A stretch of 64,000 nucleotides of DNA from Haemaphysalis longicornis (taxonomy: Eukaryota > Arthropoda > Arachnida > Ixodida > Ixodidae). This document shows positions 40,301-54,754 of this stretch, in pieces. Within the stretch, counting starts at the first letter, position 1; each line of letters opens with the position of its first letter. Position numbers and translations under genes: made by a program. The notes under the pieces are model-generated. The model saw only the letters and a program-made list of their open reading frames with translations, ran no database searches and was not told the origin of the DNA. The stretch is taken from positions 28,044,909 through 28,108,908 of the forward strand of contig CM023457.1 in assembly GCA_013339765.2 (NCBI GenBank). The letters are read 5' to 3'.

Positions 40301-41677
40301 TTCGAACATGTGTCTGGTAGATCAACGGATTTAGAGTTAGTTCTCTTACCAACTCAGCTACTAGCGTAAGTTAGTACCCGAGAGTCAAACAACGGCTTGC
40401 TCACTCGGCTGTGACTGTGGGAAGAGGAATCACGTCGCCTGCTCGACACAGAACACGTGATAGGGCACACGTTGCACTTGTGGGCGCCTAGTTTAAGTGT
40501 GCGCGTTCCGTTCGTTCGTTCGTTTTGCTGCTTCGATTTGCTTCTTCTTCACCGTTATAGCAACTACGATGGAGTAAAGTCCGTTGCGGCAGGGCAGTGA
40601 AGAAGAAGCATATCGGGTGCGATATCGAACTTAAACCGTCCTGATGGTCGTGAAGTTTGCGTACAGCTTCGCTACCTTCAAGCCTTACGCGTTAAGGCCG
40701 ACCTCCATGCAGCGAAGTTTCTCGGCGAACTTGGCGCGGCGGACGCCGCGGTTTGACGCACCGCTCAGTTTTCGTCCACCCCAACCTCCATGCAACGTGA
40801 TGCCAGGTGATGCGGCGAACGCCGCCGATGGAAGACAGGACAGGAAGTACAAGGAAGTACAAGGCTGTGATTGGCTGCGGCCTCAAAATGCAGTTTGCCG
40901 CTTCCGGTCGCGTTCGCCGCCGCTCGTTCGACATCTAGCTCGCGTAGATCGCCGGCGAACAGCCGTATTTGCGACGCCGGCGGCGGGGCGGCCGCCGCCG
41001 GGCGACGTTCGCCGCCTTTTCGCTTACATTTCGCTGCATGGAGGTCGACCTTTAGTGTGAGCTGTTGTCATTTTTTTATCGGTATTTTTGTTGCCTCGCT
41101 GGCTTTATATTTCAGTTTCTTCAATAAAATGTTTACTTGTGGTTCAGCGCTTGTCCTGAATTTTCCTCCCGTATTTGTCTCGTTTTTTTTGCGCTGCGAA
41201 CACGAAGTTTTATGTTGCCTCCGTAAGGTCCTTTCGACCGTTTCTGCAATTACCGTTTTTTTTTTAGTTTTTCAGTGACAATTATTCTTGCCTCCGGATA
41301 TTTCGGTGCTCAACCATACCTTCTCATAAAATGTTCTTCCCTTGTTGTCAGAGCACAGTGACGGACTTGCAAGTAATCCCGGGCACGCGGAGTAAGTGGA
41401 TTTTGCCTACGCCTGCACGAGGAGTCAGGCTTCCGCGGTTTCAAGCCACCTCGGGAGCATTTGGGCGGGACTTACCCCCACTTCCTCGTCCATCACATTT
41501 ATGTTGCGTTGACCTCGGTAGCAGAAGCCCCTACAATTTCTCGGGGGTGGTTAGGCCTTTTATCCAGCGCAGCCTCGTCCTATTTTTCACGCTGCGGGAC
41601 GTGCACTTTCGTATTCCGCGGGATTTGTCGCCGCGCAATATTTTGCGCCGACGGCTTAACTACAACGTGATACGTTT

Positions 41678-41748
<71 letters not shown>

Positions 41749-44700
41749 AATATATATATATATATATATAGGCAGAGATATAGCTGTCACACCATGCCTA
41801 TGAAAGCCGAGTGATGTAGAGGGGAAAAATGCATGACCTTAACTCTAAACTAGTCGTTCTCCGAGATTTGGAGCTCAGGAGGAACACCGTACGATCTCCG
41901 CCGCCCTGGAACTCCTCTGCTTCCCACGTCCCTCCTCGGAAGCCATGCTCTAATCCTCTTATCCTCGTTGGAGCCAACAATCTCTCGTTTTTATTATTTC
42001 ACAGTCCTAGTTTTCTATATAGTAGTAGACTGGAGGTACAGCCTTGTTCGTGTGGGGGGCATCGCTAAAAGGATTATGCGCCGTGCTCTTGCTGACGGCA
42101 ACGAAGGAAGCACAACGTCGACTGAACATATCTCCCAGTCGCCGGTATTTTCTCTGCCGCGCTGTTCGTCTCACTTATCTGAGAGCCTCCCCGGGAGCTG
42201 GTGTCAAGCTTTGGATGAGTTTTTCGTGACCTAGGCAGGTTTCGGGCAGTTTAAATTTTTGTCGGAGCGCGGGACTGTGAAATGGGAGGCTATATGACGC
42301 GACGGCGGTACTGTCTAGTCAACTGCCATGCCGCTTCCGAATTTCGAAATGGGTTGTTGTGTGCGGGACAGTGCTTCCTCGACGTTTTGGGACTGAGTAG
42401 CCGATAAGCCGGCTCACTCACTCACTCACTCACTCACACTCACTCACTCACTCACTCACTCACTCACTCACTCACTCACTCACTCACTCACTCACTCACT
42501 CACTCACTCACTCACTCACTCATCCTCACTCACTCACTCACTCGTTCACTCATCACTATTCACTCACTCACTCACTCATTCACTCACTCACTCACATCAC
42601 TCACTCTACTCACTCACTCCTACTCATCGCTCGTCACTCACTCCTACCACTCACTCACTCACTCACTTCACTACTCACTCACTCATCACTCACTCACTCA
42701 ATCACTCACTCGTTCACTCACTCACTCACTCATTCGCTCGCTTACTCACTCGTTCACTAACTCACTCGTTCACTCAATCACTAGTTCACTCACATCACTC
42801 GATCCTCACTCATTCCTCGTTCACTCACTCACTCACTCATCACTCACTCAATCACTCCTCACTCACTCACTCACTCACTCACTCACTCACTCACTCACTC
42901 ACTCACTCACTCACTCACTCACTCCGACATAAATTAGAAACCCTTTGCTAAAGGTTAAGCTAACCAATTCTCCGCCCCATCTTCTCCTCCTTTCCCTTCC
43001 TCGCTCACTCGCTCGACAAATTAAACGTTACTCGACAAATCACACCAGTACTCATGTAGGCACTCACAAAAAGGATCTCGTCGAAATTCGCCCGTTCATG
43101 TTGTTGATAGACCTTTTTCTACAGAGATCGCACGTACCTCTTCCACTTCTACTAAGCCCAACTCCTCTGCTCAGCCTCGCTTGCTTAAGTGACTACAAAC
43201 CTCCCAAGGCAACTTCCCCTCTACCTTTCGCAACGGTGCGTTTGAACAAACATCTGTAGCTCCTCCTTTTCCTCCTCCTTCTCACCCTCCTCCTTCTGCT
43301 CCCCCCACCCTTTTTTTTTTGCTCCCGTAAGTCTTTGACAAAAGCAAACTGAGCTCGGCTGCTAAATCGCCGAGCACTAAACCAACCGGGGGACTGCCTG
43401 GTTTTACGCCACGCGAGCGGCCGACAAACTACGCTAAGGTGCACCGGAAGAGTGTCTTTCGGTTCACGAAGCACATTTTCCGCACGTTGTTCTGAAAAGA
43501 AGAAGAAGAAGAAGAAGAAGAAGAAGAAGAAGAAGAAGAAATGCAACACAGCATACTGCACCTTAATGAAGAACAGCTTTCAGCGCGTGCACTTGGAGTT
43601 TCGGGAGACTCTGAAAATGCGCACGGGAGCCACGCACGCACTGAGCGTGGCGTCCTTTTGTTTTATTTTTCGGCGGGCTTTTTAAAAGCCTGCAGCAGCA
43701 CCCGCTGCCGACGGTCATTAACATTGCGTTCCCACGTCGTAAAAAAACTGTTTCGAGCCGCATGCGTTCGCGCGCTGTCCAGGAGAGGGAGCGGGAAGGG
43801 GGAAACGTTGTTGCTGGGGCGATTAACGCGTAAAGAGGAGCGTTTGGAGGAGTGGGTTCTTTTCGCGAGAAAAAGTTTGTCCGGATGAGCGAGAGGCTTC
43901 GAATGCGCGCCCGGCGTTCGCTAAAACTTTATTAGAAATCCTTTGCAAAATGCTTTAAGCTAACTCCTCCCTCACCCATCTTCTCCTCCCTTCCTCCCAA
44001 GCTTCACTTCAGTCTGCATCTTCCCATCCCTCGCATCGCAATTCTCCGGCTCCCTAGTTTTCTCCTTCTGCCTTCCTGTGCGTTCACTTTCACCGCATTG
44101 CTCCCCTGGGTGGCGGAGAAAGTCGTCGCTAATCGTCACGCGGATTTTTGGGCTCGTCGGCTTTTCTGTCGAAGAGAGGGAGAGGGAGAAAGTTTGCCTA
44201 TGCAGCGGCACCTGCGGACGCGGGCTTGCGGATACTCGGCTGCCTGCAGTGAAGTGTGGGGCAGTAAATCTGGCGGGATTCGTGTGAAAGCAGCCTGGTG
44301 CCGTCCTGGCGACCGAGTCTAGATGGTTTGTCTAGGTCCGCGACTCGGGCTTAGCGGCCTGAGGAAATTCCGGGGCGTGTAAAGCGCTTCTCCGCTCCGT
44401 GCTTCGCTGTTTATCCTGCTTTTTTGTTTCTTTTTGTGTCTATGTGTATGTTTTGAGCCTGCTGTAAGCACTAGGAGAGAGAGAGAGGTCGGAGGAGGAG
44501 GTGGATTGCGGAAGCCTAACGAGTAAGTTATTCTGGCGAAAGGTAAAATGAAGTAACTAGGGCACTCAGAAGCGCGAACTTAGAGCTCTAAAAATGTAGT
44601 TAACGGACAGAGAAGAGCGGACGATTTGCGAGAAGCTTAGCTACGCAGGCTGAGGCAATCTTCGAACATTTGTGAAGTTATTATCGACGAAATTAAGCTA

Positions 44701-45324
44701 CGCGTTTGAATGGAGCACGGTGCGCGCAACAGGGCTTGACTTTCGGCGCGAACTACGCGCGCAAGCACGCTGCGCTAAACGCGACAACTTCGTCCTAATT
44801 AGTTTTCGAGGGGTACATGGCCGTGGAGTTGGGTTGTTTCTTGGAATTTACCGCGTCTTTCGACGCTTGTGTTCGTGCCTGTTAGAGCGTAAGAGGAACG
44901 GCCCTAGAGTAGTACTCCTCATCAAAACGGCTGCGGAAACGCTGAATGCATTGAAGTGGTTTTTCGGCGGTGTAGGATGGACGTGCATTGCTTAAAGCCA
45001 CAAGGTGGCGCACTCGTCTCGCTCCTTTTCGTTCGGCATGGTGCGGAAGAGGATGGAAGATCCGGGAACCCGGTGGAAGGCTGGTTGACAAGAGAGGCAT
45101 GGCGTGCTCCCTAACCCCGTTTCTCGCGTTAGAGAGGGGATGATGAGGCATACTTTGGAGCACTACTTTGCGACACTCCATTGGAGCGGACGCCCTCGTT
45201 AACTCCCTAAGAAGGGATCTACTTTTTTCGCATCCTCAAATGCGGAAGAATGACCTAGTTTTAAATGGCGGAAGAAGACGAACACTCAGGCCGGAAATCT
45301 GGTGAGTAGCTTAGTAACGCCTCC

Positions 45325-45437
<113 letters not shown>

Positions 45438-47120
45438 AGGGGAGTAGAGGCGATGTGTGGGATACAATGCGGAAAGCTTGGAGGTCATCATTCGCGCTAC
45501 GCTTGGCTTTATTTCAGTAACGGCTTGAACTTAGGAACTGTAGTTCCAAACAGTTCACGCTAGCCTATTAGATACCCGCCTCCGCTTCCGCGTGTAAAGT
45601 AATGACTGAACATTTTGCGGGCCTTAATTACCGCTCGCTAACCCAGAGAAACTCGTGACGTCAATGAACGCACCTAAGCTATAGGAAACTAGTACGCTGC
45701 AGGCGGCAAGGCGATTGCGTCAAGCGTGTTCAGAGTAATGTCCTCCAGAAATTCCAGGATCGCTTCAGTTTCAGCGGGCTTCTATTACCAGGTGTCGCGC
45801 CACCGCTGACGCAAAAGGACCGGAGCGAGAGAATTTGTTTAACGATTAATGGTCATTCCTCTGTTTATTTTTTTTTACCTCAACTTTGAGATGTCAAAGG
45901 TTGCGTAACATCAAGTTAAAGGGTTCCACTTCTATTTCTTCTTTTCTTTTCACGGGCGTTGCGGCGCAGTTTAAAACTGTGGCCGGTGAAGGCAACAAAG
46001 TTACGCACACCCACTCGTGGTTCCGGTTGCCGGAGGAGGACGGTCTCGATTGAACCTCCGCTCGTAACCTCTTTCCCGCGCTCGTATAACGTGTCCGCAC
46101 GACGCACGGCATGCATGCGCGTGGGCCGAAGTTTTACGGCCGCAAGAAACACACGCTGCTCGATTCTGACAGATGAGTTGAAAGGACGGAGCGGAGATCG
46201 CGAGCTGTGACGCACGCGCTGCTGGTAGTCGGGGGGGCTTTTGTGGCGCCCGCGAGACGCGTAAATTTTATCGAATTTCACCGCTGCGTGTTTCGCCGAG
46301 CGCCCCGCTATACATAGCGCGAGAGAGGAGGCGCGGCCGATCCCACGTCAAAGTGCGCTTGTAAAACGAGCGTTAAGCCGGCCACGTTCTAGCGTGTGGT
46401 CGGCGGCGCTGGCTCTTCTGTATCGTCCACTTTTCGCTGCGACGTTAAGGCAGCGTTGCCCGCATGGGTTGAATCGTGGTTGATGGAACGTCGGCCTTTT
46501 GTGTTCGTTTTCGTGGTTGCCTTAAAATATTAGAGCGAAGATTTCGTGTCCTCACTGATGCCGTTGTAGGCCAATACGCACCGCTCGTTGCTATAAGAGT
46601 AGCTATAGGAGTAGCTCAAAACAGAACATAACCCTGTGGTCTGGAGCACCGAATGAAGCTGAACATTATTTTGTGGTCTGGTCGACAGAATAGGCAGTGC
46701 GCATCTAAAATCCACAATCCAATTAGGCGAAGTCCAAGTCTGCGGCAACGCTGAGCTAAGCGAGTGTGATGTTATAATTTTGTATCGATTAGTGCGTGAT
46801 TGGGTCATTTCAACGTGCTGATTCGGTTAGCTCAGCGTTGTCATCGATTTGTGCTTTGGCTGATTGGAACGCAGACTTTGCATTTCCATAGGAGAAATCT
46901 TCGGGTTTCAGCATCATCACCATGGTGCGCCCTTTGTGGAAAACCCGTTGTGTAAAGTTTGCTTTCCTGCGGAGCGTTTTGTATAAAGTTGGATTTTCTG
47001 CAGTGCATTTGTTTTAGAGAGAGCTTCGCGTTTTATTATCGTGATCACCCCCTCCTCGCTCTCCTCCTCCTCCTCCTCCTCCTCCTCCTCCTCCTCCTCC
47101 TCCTCCTCCTCCTCCTCCTC

Positions 47121-47160
<40 letters not shown>

Positions 47161-48197
47161 TCTTCTTCTTCTTTTCTTCTTCTTCTTCTTCTTCTTCTTC
47201 TTCATCACCATCATACTGATCATGATGATCTTAAGCACCACAATAATCATCATAATAATCATCATAATCATTATCCTAATCACCACCACCATCATCATGT
47301 GTCCTGTATGGAAACCCATTGCGTAAAGTTGGCTTTGCTGCAGCGCGTTCTGGCGTAACCGCATCGCCATCAGTAAGGCATAGAGAGCTTCGCTTTAAAA
47401 AAACCCGGCTCTTCGCGAGATGTTCGGGCGACAACGCCTTCTCTGCGCCCACCGTACAGCGCACACATCAGTGGTGGTGCGCCAGCCAACGGTGAACGAT
47501 TTCGGTTGATAATACGCCTTCGAACAACAGCAAGCTCTTGCTGAAGCATTTCTTCAAGCTTGGCCACCTCCCGCGGTCGCCTCGTATTCTTCTAAAAGGA
47601 CAGCTGTTACAAAATAAACGCACCGGGTAAATGAAGTGGATTTCGCTTTTTTGTTGTTTCTAGAGAAAAAACACAGGCCGCAAAAGCGACACAACTCGGA
47701 GCGAATATTAATTATATTTGAGCCAGCGTTTTTTTTTTTAATTTGTTGTTGCCTTCATCGTATTCTGCAGCGCCGCGCGTGTTTACCTTTAATTTCTCTA
47801 TCTCGCGCAGAGCCCGGTTCGTGTAACGAAATGAAATTGGTTCTTTCGGCGCTGCTAATATTTACCTTTCGCACGAGGAATTTCGTGCCGCGCTTCGCGC
47901 CGGCGCCGCATTACCAGCACCTCCCCTGTTCAGTGCTTGCGCCGATGTTTCCCGTGGCTCGCGGACCTACTTTCATAGTGCGGGCGCCTTTTAGTTCCTT
48001 TAGATGTTCCTGTCTCGTTTCTTGCGAAACTGAATAAGACCGGCTGGCGAGCGTCGCTCGCAGGAAAGCTGTAATATTTGCCGTCTCCTATAATTTTCCA
48101 CGTCGAACACTCCGCTAGGGCGTAGCTGAGCGAAATGAATTGCTAGTCCGGCCCTCATTTTTCCTTCTGCTGCGGGAGAGGGCGCCAGTAATAGCAA

Positions 48198-48244
<47 letters not shown>

Positions 48245-49179
48245 ATCAACGGGGCGAACTTTCGTCGTAATTTTTTGTGCCGCGTCCCCCCCTACTTCCC
48301 CCCGTCACACACACTGGACAGCGTCCACGTATTAAAAACTTTCCCGCGTTGTACTTCGTTCGAGCATGACAACGAAGGGTCTCGCGGAACCGAATTATGA
48401 TGTGTGTTCAAGCAGTTTGGTAGGGCTCTTTTTATTTGCCCCCGACCCCCCCAAGCAGCGTTCGCAGCTTCGAAGCGCGGGCGAGTATTTGGTTTTGAAC
48501 GCTGAAAGAGCGCTTATGCTATTGTCGGAGCGCCCACTTCGTTGTCTTAACGAATCGCGCGCTTGCGCAAACGCGAACTCTCCAAACGAAGCCGCTGCGC
48601 GGAGAGGAGGGGCTGTGTGCTTCTTTTACCCTAACACAAGGAACAAAGGGTTCGGCAGGGCGGGGTAGTCTCTTGTGCCCTAATCAAAGGAGTTCCCTTT
48701 TATGTTTGCGCATACCGCTTTTCTTCGCTTTTACGCGAAGTGGGCTTGCGGATCTTTTTGGGACCGGAAAAAAGTGCGAGCAAAGCGTTAGAAGAGGAAT
48801 GCCGTTGTACCCTACCTTTCGGGGATAAATTGCGTTTTTACCTTTAAACGCGATAACGGTTGTAGGAGCCGCCTGCCCGATATCGTATTCGTTTGTCGGC
48901 TTTAACCTGATTGTTCGCACGCATTTACACCCTTGCTGCTTCGTTAGTGTCGTCGTACAGGGCGGGAGGCGTAAAGGGATGACGAGAAAGGGGTAACGAG
49001 TAAAGAATCTTTTTGTCGTAGGAGGAGGGGTCAGATCCCTGCTTGAGGAGGAAGCTCAATTCAGAATGGCGCGTCACGAAACGAAGCCACGCCTGCGCTA
49101 TCCTTGAATCGCTATCATTCATCCGCGTGACAGTAGCTGCTGTGGAATGAGGAAAGAAGTAAAAAAGAAGCTCATTTTC

Positions 49180-49271
<92 letters not shown>

Positions 49272-52200
49272 ATATCGATCGATCTATCGATCGATCGATT
49301 GAGGGATGAACTGATTGAGTCTGGGTTTGAACGCGCCCAAGCTACACCAGTGCTGTGAGGCGCCCGTAGTGGAGGTCTCCGGATTAATTTCGACCACCTC
49401 AAGGGGATCTTGAGCCTGCGCCGAAATCTCGAACACACGGGTGTTTTTGCTTTTCGCCTCCATCAGAAAAGCAGTCACCGCGGCCGGGGTCGAACCCGAG
49501 TCCTCGGGCTCAGCAGCACTACGCATTATAGCCACTGAGCCACCGCGGCTGGAAAGGTCATTGCTGACAATGGGGCGAGCCGCTGAGACCCCTTCGGATG
49601 CTTCCTTTAATCTTACCAACCCCTGATGATGATTGTTTGGGCTGGCACGAGAGAGGCAGAGCTACTTCTTTTGCAACAGTCATTTTCTCACGAGGGGATG
49701 ACATATTTTAGGACGAAAAAGGTTCCTCCCCCTCCCCCCCTCAGAAACAGTCCGTACACTGCGCCCGTGATTCTCGCTCCGAATGATGCAACGGCCATTT
49801 TGCTTCACAGGAGAATGAACACGGGAAGTTCTCAGTACCGCAAAAAACCTTCGTTGCTCTGGGGTTGTTTCAAACCTGCGCAACTGCAATTCAACGGAAG
49901 GTTTCAATGACCGCGGATGAGCATGCAAGTTTGACTTTATTTTTTACCTTAAGCTTCTGAAATCGTTATTTCCGCTCAGCACAGAAAAGCCGTCGCTTGC
50001 TCGCAGAAAAAAAAAAAAAAAAACATACAGTCGTGGGACGCCAGTGCGCAGTTTACAGGGGGACCTAATGGGATTTCTTATGGACGCATTGGTTTCCGCC
50101 GTATAGCACCCGTTATGGACATTCAGAGAAAATTTCGCCGGCATACTCAGCTTGGTGTGTTGCGGACGCGCTGGTAATGTTCCGTATTTTTGGCAATAAC
50201 GGCAGGCAGTTGTGTTGCCCAAAAGAGAAAGAATGGCTCGAGATAATGGCGGCTTGTTGTTTCTGCGGACTCTAAGCGTTCTCGTGTTGTCCGAAACCAG
50301 AAAAATCTTACGATGGAATCGGCAAAGGATGATTCGCGCGTATGTTCGGCCGTTTCACGCAGCCGACCAGCCCGTCGCAGTTCCCACGTCGCGATCTCCC
50401 GCAAGGCTTGGGATTTTTTTTCGTTTTACTCGTCGCGACGAACGTCCTTGGGCAAGGAAAGCGGGGAAGGCGGTGCTTAGTGCGCTTTCACGAAGCGTAC
50501 TATCGGTAATTAGAAATCGCTTAAGTGGAAACATCGAATAGTCGGTACGGTTCGCCTGGACCGTAAATTCTAATTTTTGTTCGCTAATTTGGCAGCTCGA
50601 ATCTTTTTTTGTGTGTGTTTGTGTGTGAGTGAGGCGACGGCTTCGAATCAGAGAGGCTGCCTCAGGTGAAAACATACCTTTTCTGAGAAGGAAAAGAAGG
50701 AAGAAGGAAAGAAAAAAGGAAAGTAATGAAGGAAGGAAGGAAGGAAGGAAGGAAGGAAGGAAGGAAGGAACGAACGAACGAACGAAGGAAGAGAGATAGA
50801 GAAAATGAGAAAGGAAATTATTAAATGAAATACATAAACCAGCAGCTGAAAACTAGTGCAATGAATGAATGAATGAATGAATGAATGAATGAATGAATGA
50901 AGGAAGGAAGGAATGGAAGGAAAGGAACGAACGAACGAACGAAGCGAACGAACGAACGAACGAACGAACGAACGAACGAACAAACGAACGAACGAATGAA
51001 TGAATGAATGAATGAATGAATGAATGAATGAATGAATGAATGAATGAATGTGCCTTATTATCAAGTAGGCACGAAGCCCTGTGAGGGGAAGCAAGTTGGT
51101 AGGAAGGGGACGATACGGAATACCACTAAAGTACTTTGTGTGAAAAGAAAGGCCGTAAACTACGCCATCAACGGCGAAGGAATAAAAAAATAGAAAGAAA
51201 GGATCGAGGAAAAAAAAGAAAGAAACTTTGCGAATTCGCACCTGCGCAGCCGCCGTCTCGCGAGCGCTAATCAGTGCACGCGCCTATACAATTACGCCGT
51301 TTCGCTTGCCTTTATACAGGCGTTGGGCCGTGATGGCGGCGACTGCAGATGCGCCAAAGACAGGAACTCCGGCGCAGAGAAAATGCTCCGCCTTTACCGG
51401 CCTGCAGCCAAATCATCGGTAGTTACGCGCAACGCTGCACCTGACGCCTCTCCCACGAGCCGATGCGTCCGCAACGCTCGAGGCAGCCGCAGGCGCTTGT
51501 TTTGTTCTTTACGCTCCCTTCACGCGTGCTGTTCTTTTGCGGACGCTTAATCGTTACACCGCTGCCTTTGCGTCGGGCGAGACGCTTCGTGGAGCGCTTC
51601 GGCGCTCGGGAACGCTCCCATTTTGCTGTCGGGACAACTGTTTCCCCGGCAGATGGCAGGGCTTAGTCTCGTTTCGTTACGCACGCGTGCAGTAATGCCC
51701 GAGTTTTTCGAGTTGTACAATGCTGATCGTACGGGGCACGCTGGAGCACGTTTGCGTCTAGACTGGCACGGGCGTTGTAGAATCCCCCAAGCGGTCTCGT
51801 CTAATCCCAGGCCCCGTATGCAACTCCGCCTTCCTTTGGTTGAGAATTTATGAATGCCAATTTGAAATGGAAGGCCCAGAAGGGCGCCTAACCCCGACGG
51901 GGGTAATTAGACACGCACGACCTATTCGTTTCCCTGTACGCAATGTCTATTTCCTTGGAGCTTACGTTCGCTGGTAAAGGGACGTAAAGGGACAGGGAAA
52001 ACTGCACACATCCCTGTTGCACTGGAAAGAAATCGCCTTTGATAACTCGGTAAACTCCATTACGGTCCTTTTAAACGAACATACGGGCGTGCGCCGCAAA
52101 CACACGCATGCTGGCACGCACGCACGCTCAACAAAGCAGTCTATGGAACACACCAGGGAAAACGGCATCTGGAAAGCCCACTGACGGAAGCTTGTCTGAG

Positions 52201-54619
52201 GCGTCGTCCGCTTTAAGTGGAGGGCCTCGTATTGAACTAGTTATGCGCATCCTTTAAAAAACAAACGAGCTTTCGAAAAGCTCGAGAGAAGGTCCTGAAC
52301 CCCCGTTGGAGCTAATGCGTGTGGCGCTGTTTGTATACATCAGTACTTCCGTTTTGTACCGCATGGCTCGGGACCTCGCATTAGAGTCGTTTACACTCGC
52401 TAGTTCAATAGAAGAGAAAACTGTGGTTGATTCCTCTGTCATAGGAATCGGTAAAACACGAAAGTGATATGTGCAGCGAAATCTGCAGCTGACCATGATT
52501 TGCGGGTCGGCGGCTGTCTTGTGGGTGTGCTTGGTGAGCGACGTCCTGCTGGCGGGTTGCTTCGGCAAAGGTGTACTGGCGTCATTTCCGTGACGGATAT
52601 TACGTCAGTGAAATCTTGGTGCATCCCGGCATAAAACACTTTCGTGTTAGAATGTAAAACCCGAAAACGAACAACCCTAAATGTAACGTACTCTTTAGTG
52701 CTAAAGGTTGCTTCTCCGCAAGAAGACCCTGTGTGCAGGGGTGCACCCTTTACAGGCCGCTTGCTTCGTTGTACTGGCGTCAGTTCCGTGACGGATATGA
52801 CGTCAGGGAAATCTTGGTGCATCCAGGAATAAAACACTTTCGTGTTAAAAAACAAAGGGGGGGGGGGAGAGTCGCTCATCTAGCGCGGAAGTTGGGGGGA
52901 AATGATATAACGGAGCCGAAATCTGGAACTTCCGCGACGAAGAGAAGAGAAAAGGGTCGGGGCCAGACGGGGCGCGTTTGTCTAGCGGAAGTCCCTGTGT
53001 CCCCTCAATTCCTCTACGTGATCTCCGCGTCCGCGGGATCTTCTTCTGGGATCCGCCGTGCGTGCCGACGGGCCCGCGCGCGGAATACGGAACGCACTCA
53101 ATCAGATTAGGATGCAACGCAGCGGAGAGCGCTGGGCAAACACGCCGCCGCCTTCGCCCGCGCACGCATCGGATTCCCGAGCGCGCGGTCCTCTGTGCGC
53201 GGCTTGACGGTATACCTACCGTCCTGTTTGCCCCGCTAGGGGGCGACACAACCCCGATATTTCACTGATTTTCTTTCCCCTATCTGTACCTCTGTGTCGC
53301 GCGGGGTTTGTCGTGTGTGTTACTCCTCTTACTCTGCCCCTTTATCTCAGCCGACCCTTTTTAAAGTTCGCGCCGGTTCGTACGAGATGAAAACGCCGGG
53401 TGTTCAGTCTGTGTGATCCGGGCCGCCGCTGCTGCTGCTCGCTTGTCGGAACGATGAGGGCGGAAACAATATTAAGGAGAAAAGTTTCTGAAAGAGCTTG
53501 TAAGAAGTCTTAGCGGTCCGACTACAAAAGAAATGCGAGGGTGACGGGAGAGGTTGAAAAAAAGAGAGACAAAAGGGTCGCATCAAAGAATGTTGAACGT
53601 CTAAACGGATTAAAACTCCGCCTCAGAAATTGCCCGCCGTGGAAGGAAGGGGAACGGAAACGTTACTTCAAAGGAACCCGGTTTAATTTTTTGTTATTTT
53701 TTTATTCTCGTGTATGCTCTGTTGTGCAGGTTGCTACGGAGCTTTCTTGTTTCTTGTTGCCTCTGATATGAGCAGCGCAGAAAGCCTGCCGCTGACAGTG
53801 ATGTAAAGGACAGGGGATTTGATTAGCTAGGCGGGCTTTTTAAAAGAGATGGGAGTTTCTTCGCAGTAAACAGATGCCTTGTCGGTTGGGCAACAAAGTT
53901 TACCGGGTTGCTTGTTTTCTTTATTTTGTTTTTGTTTCGTAGAACGCGCTCGGGTTCTCGTATGGGGTTCGTGCGGCGGAATTTCGTCGTTCGCGTCACG
54001 CGAGCGACCAGCGGTGCATATTTTATTCCGTCACGGTTGTTTGTGAAGGCTGAATAAAGAATGAGAGAAACTCCGGTCTAGGGAATAGTAGCATGGGTGT
54101 ATTACTTTAATTTGTTTGTACGTATTTTTAACGGTGTTCGCGGGAGTGATGTTTCAGAGTTAACTGTATTGTTGATTATACCACTCATATCAACGTCAGC
54201 TTGGTAGGAATTGTGTTCATTTTCTTTGTCGTTGTGGTTTTCTGGTATTCCAGCGAAGTAATCTAGTGAAACCTCGTCAGACCGTATCTGACAGGGACGC
54301 GAAAAAGTACGTACTGAACGGCAGCACGGTTTATCCGAATGCATTAGGTTAAAGGAAAACCGAGTCGGGAGATTCGACTTAACTACGTATAAAAAGAAAC
54401 TACGGCTTATGCGGGTACGGTTTAACGAGATTCCACTGTACTGTGTTTTTATTTTCGCAGTCTGGTTCGCAGCGTATTGTTGCAGATTGAGTAGTAAGTT
54501 CGGAATACCTGTAGTCGTCATTTATGGCCCTGTTGAGAATGTCGCATGCGTACAAAGTATGTCCTCAACCGCAGACGGGGATGAGCCGAGCCTTCACAAA
54601 GCAGCCGATCGATCGATCG

Positions 54620-54754
<135 letters not shown>
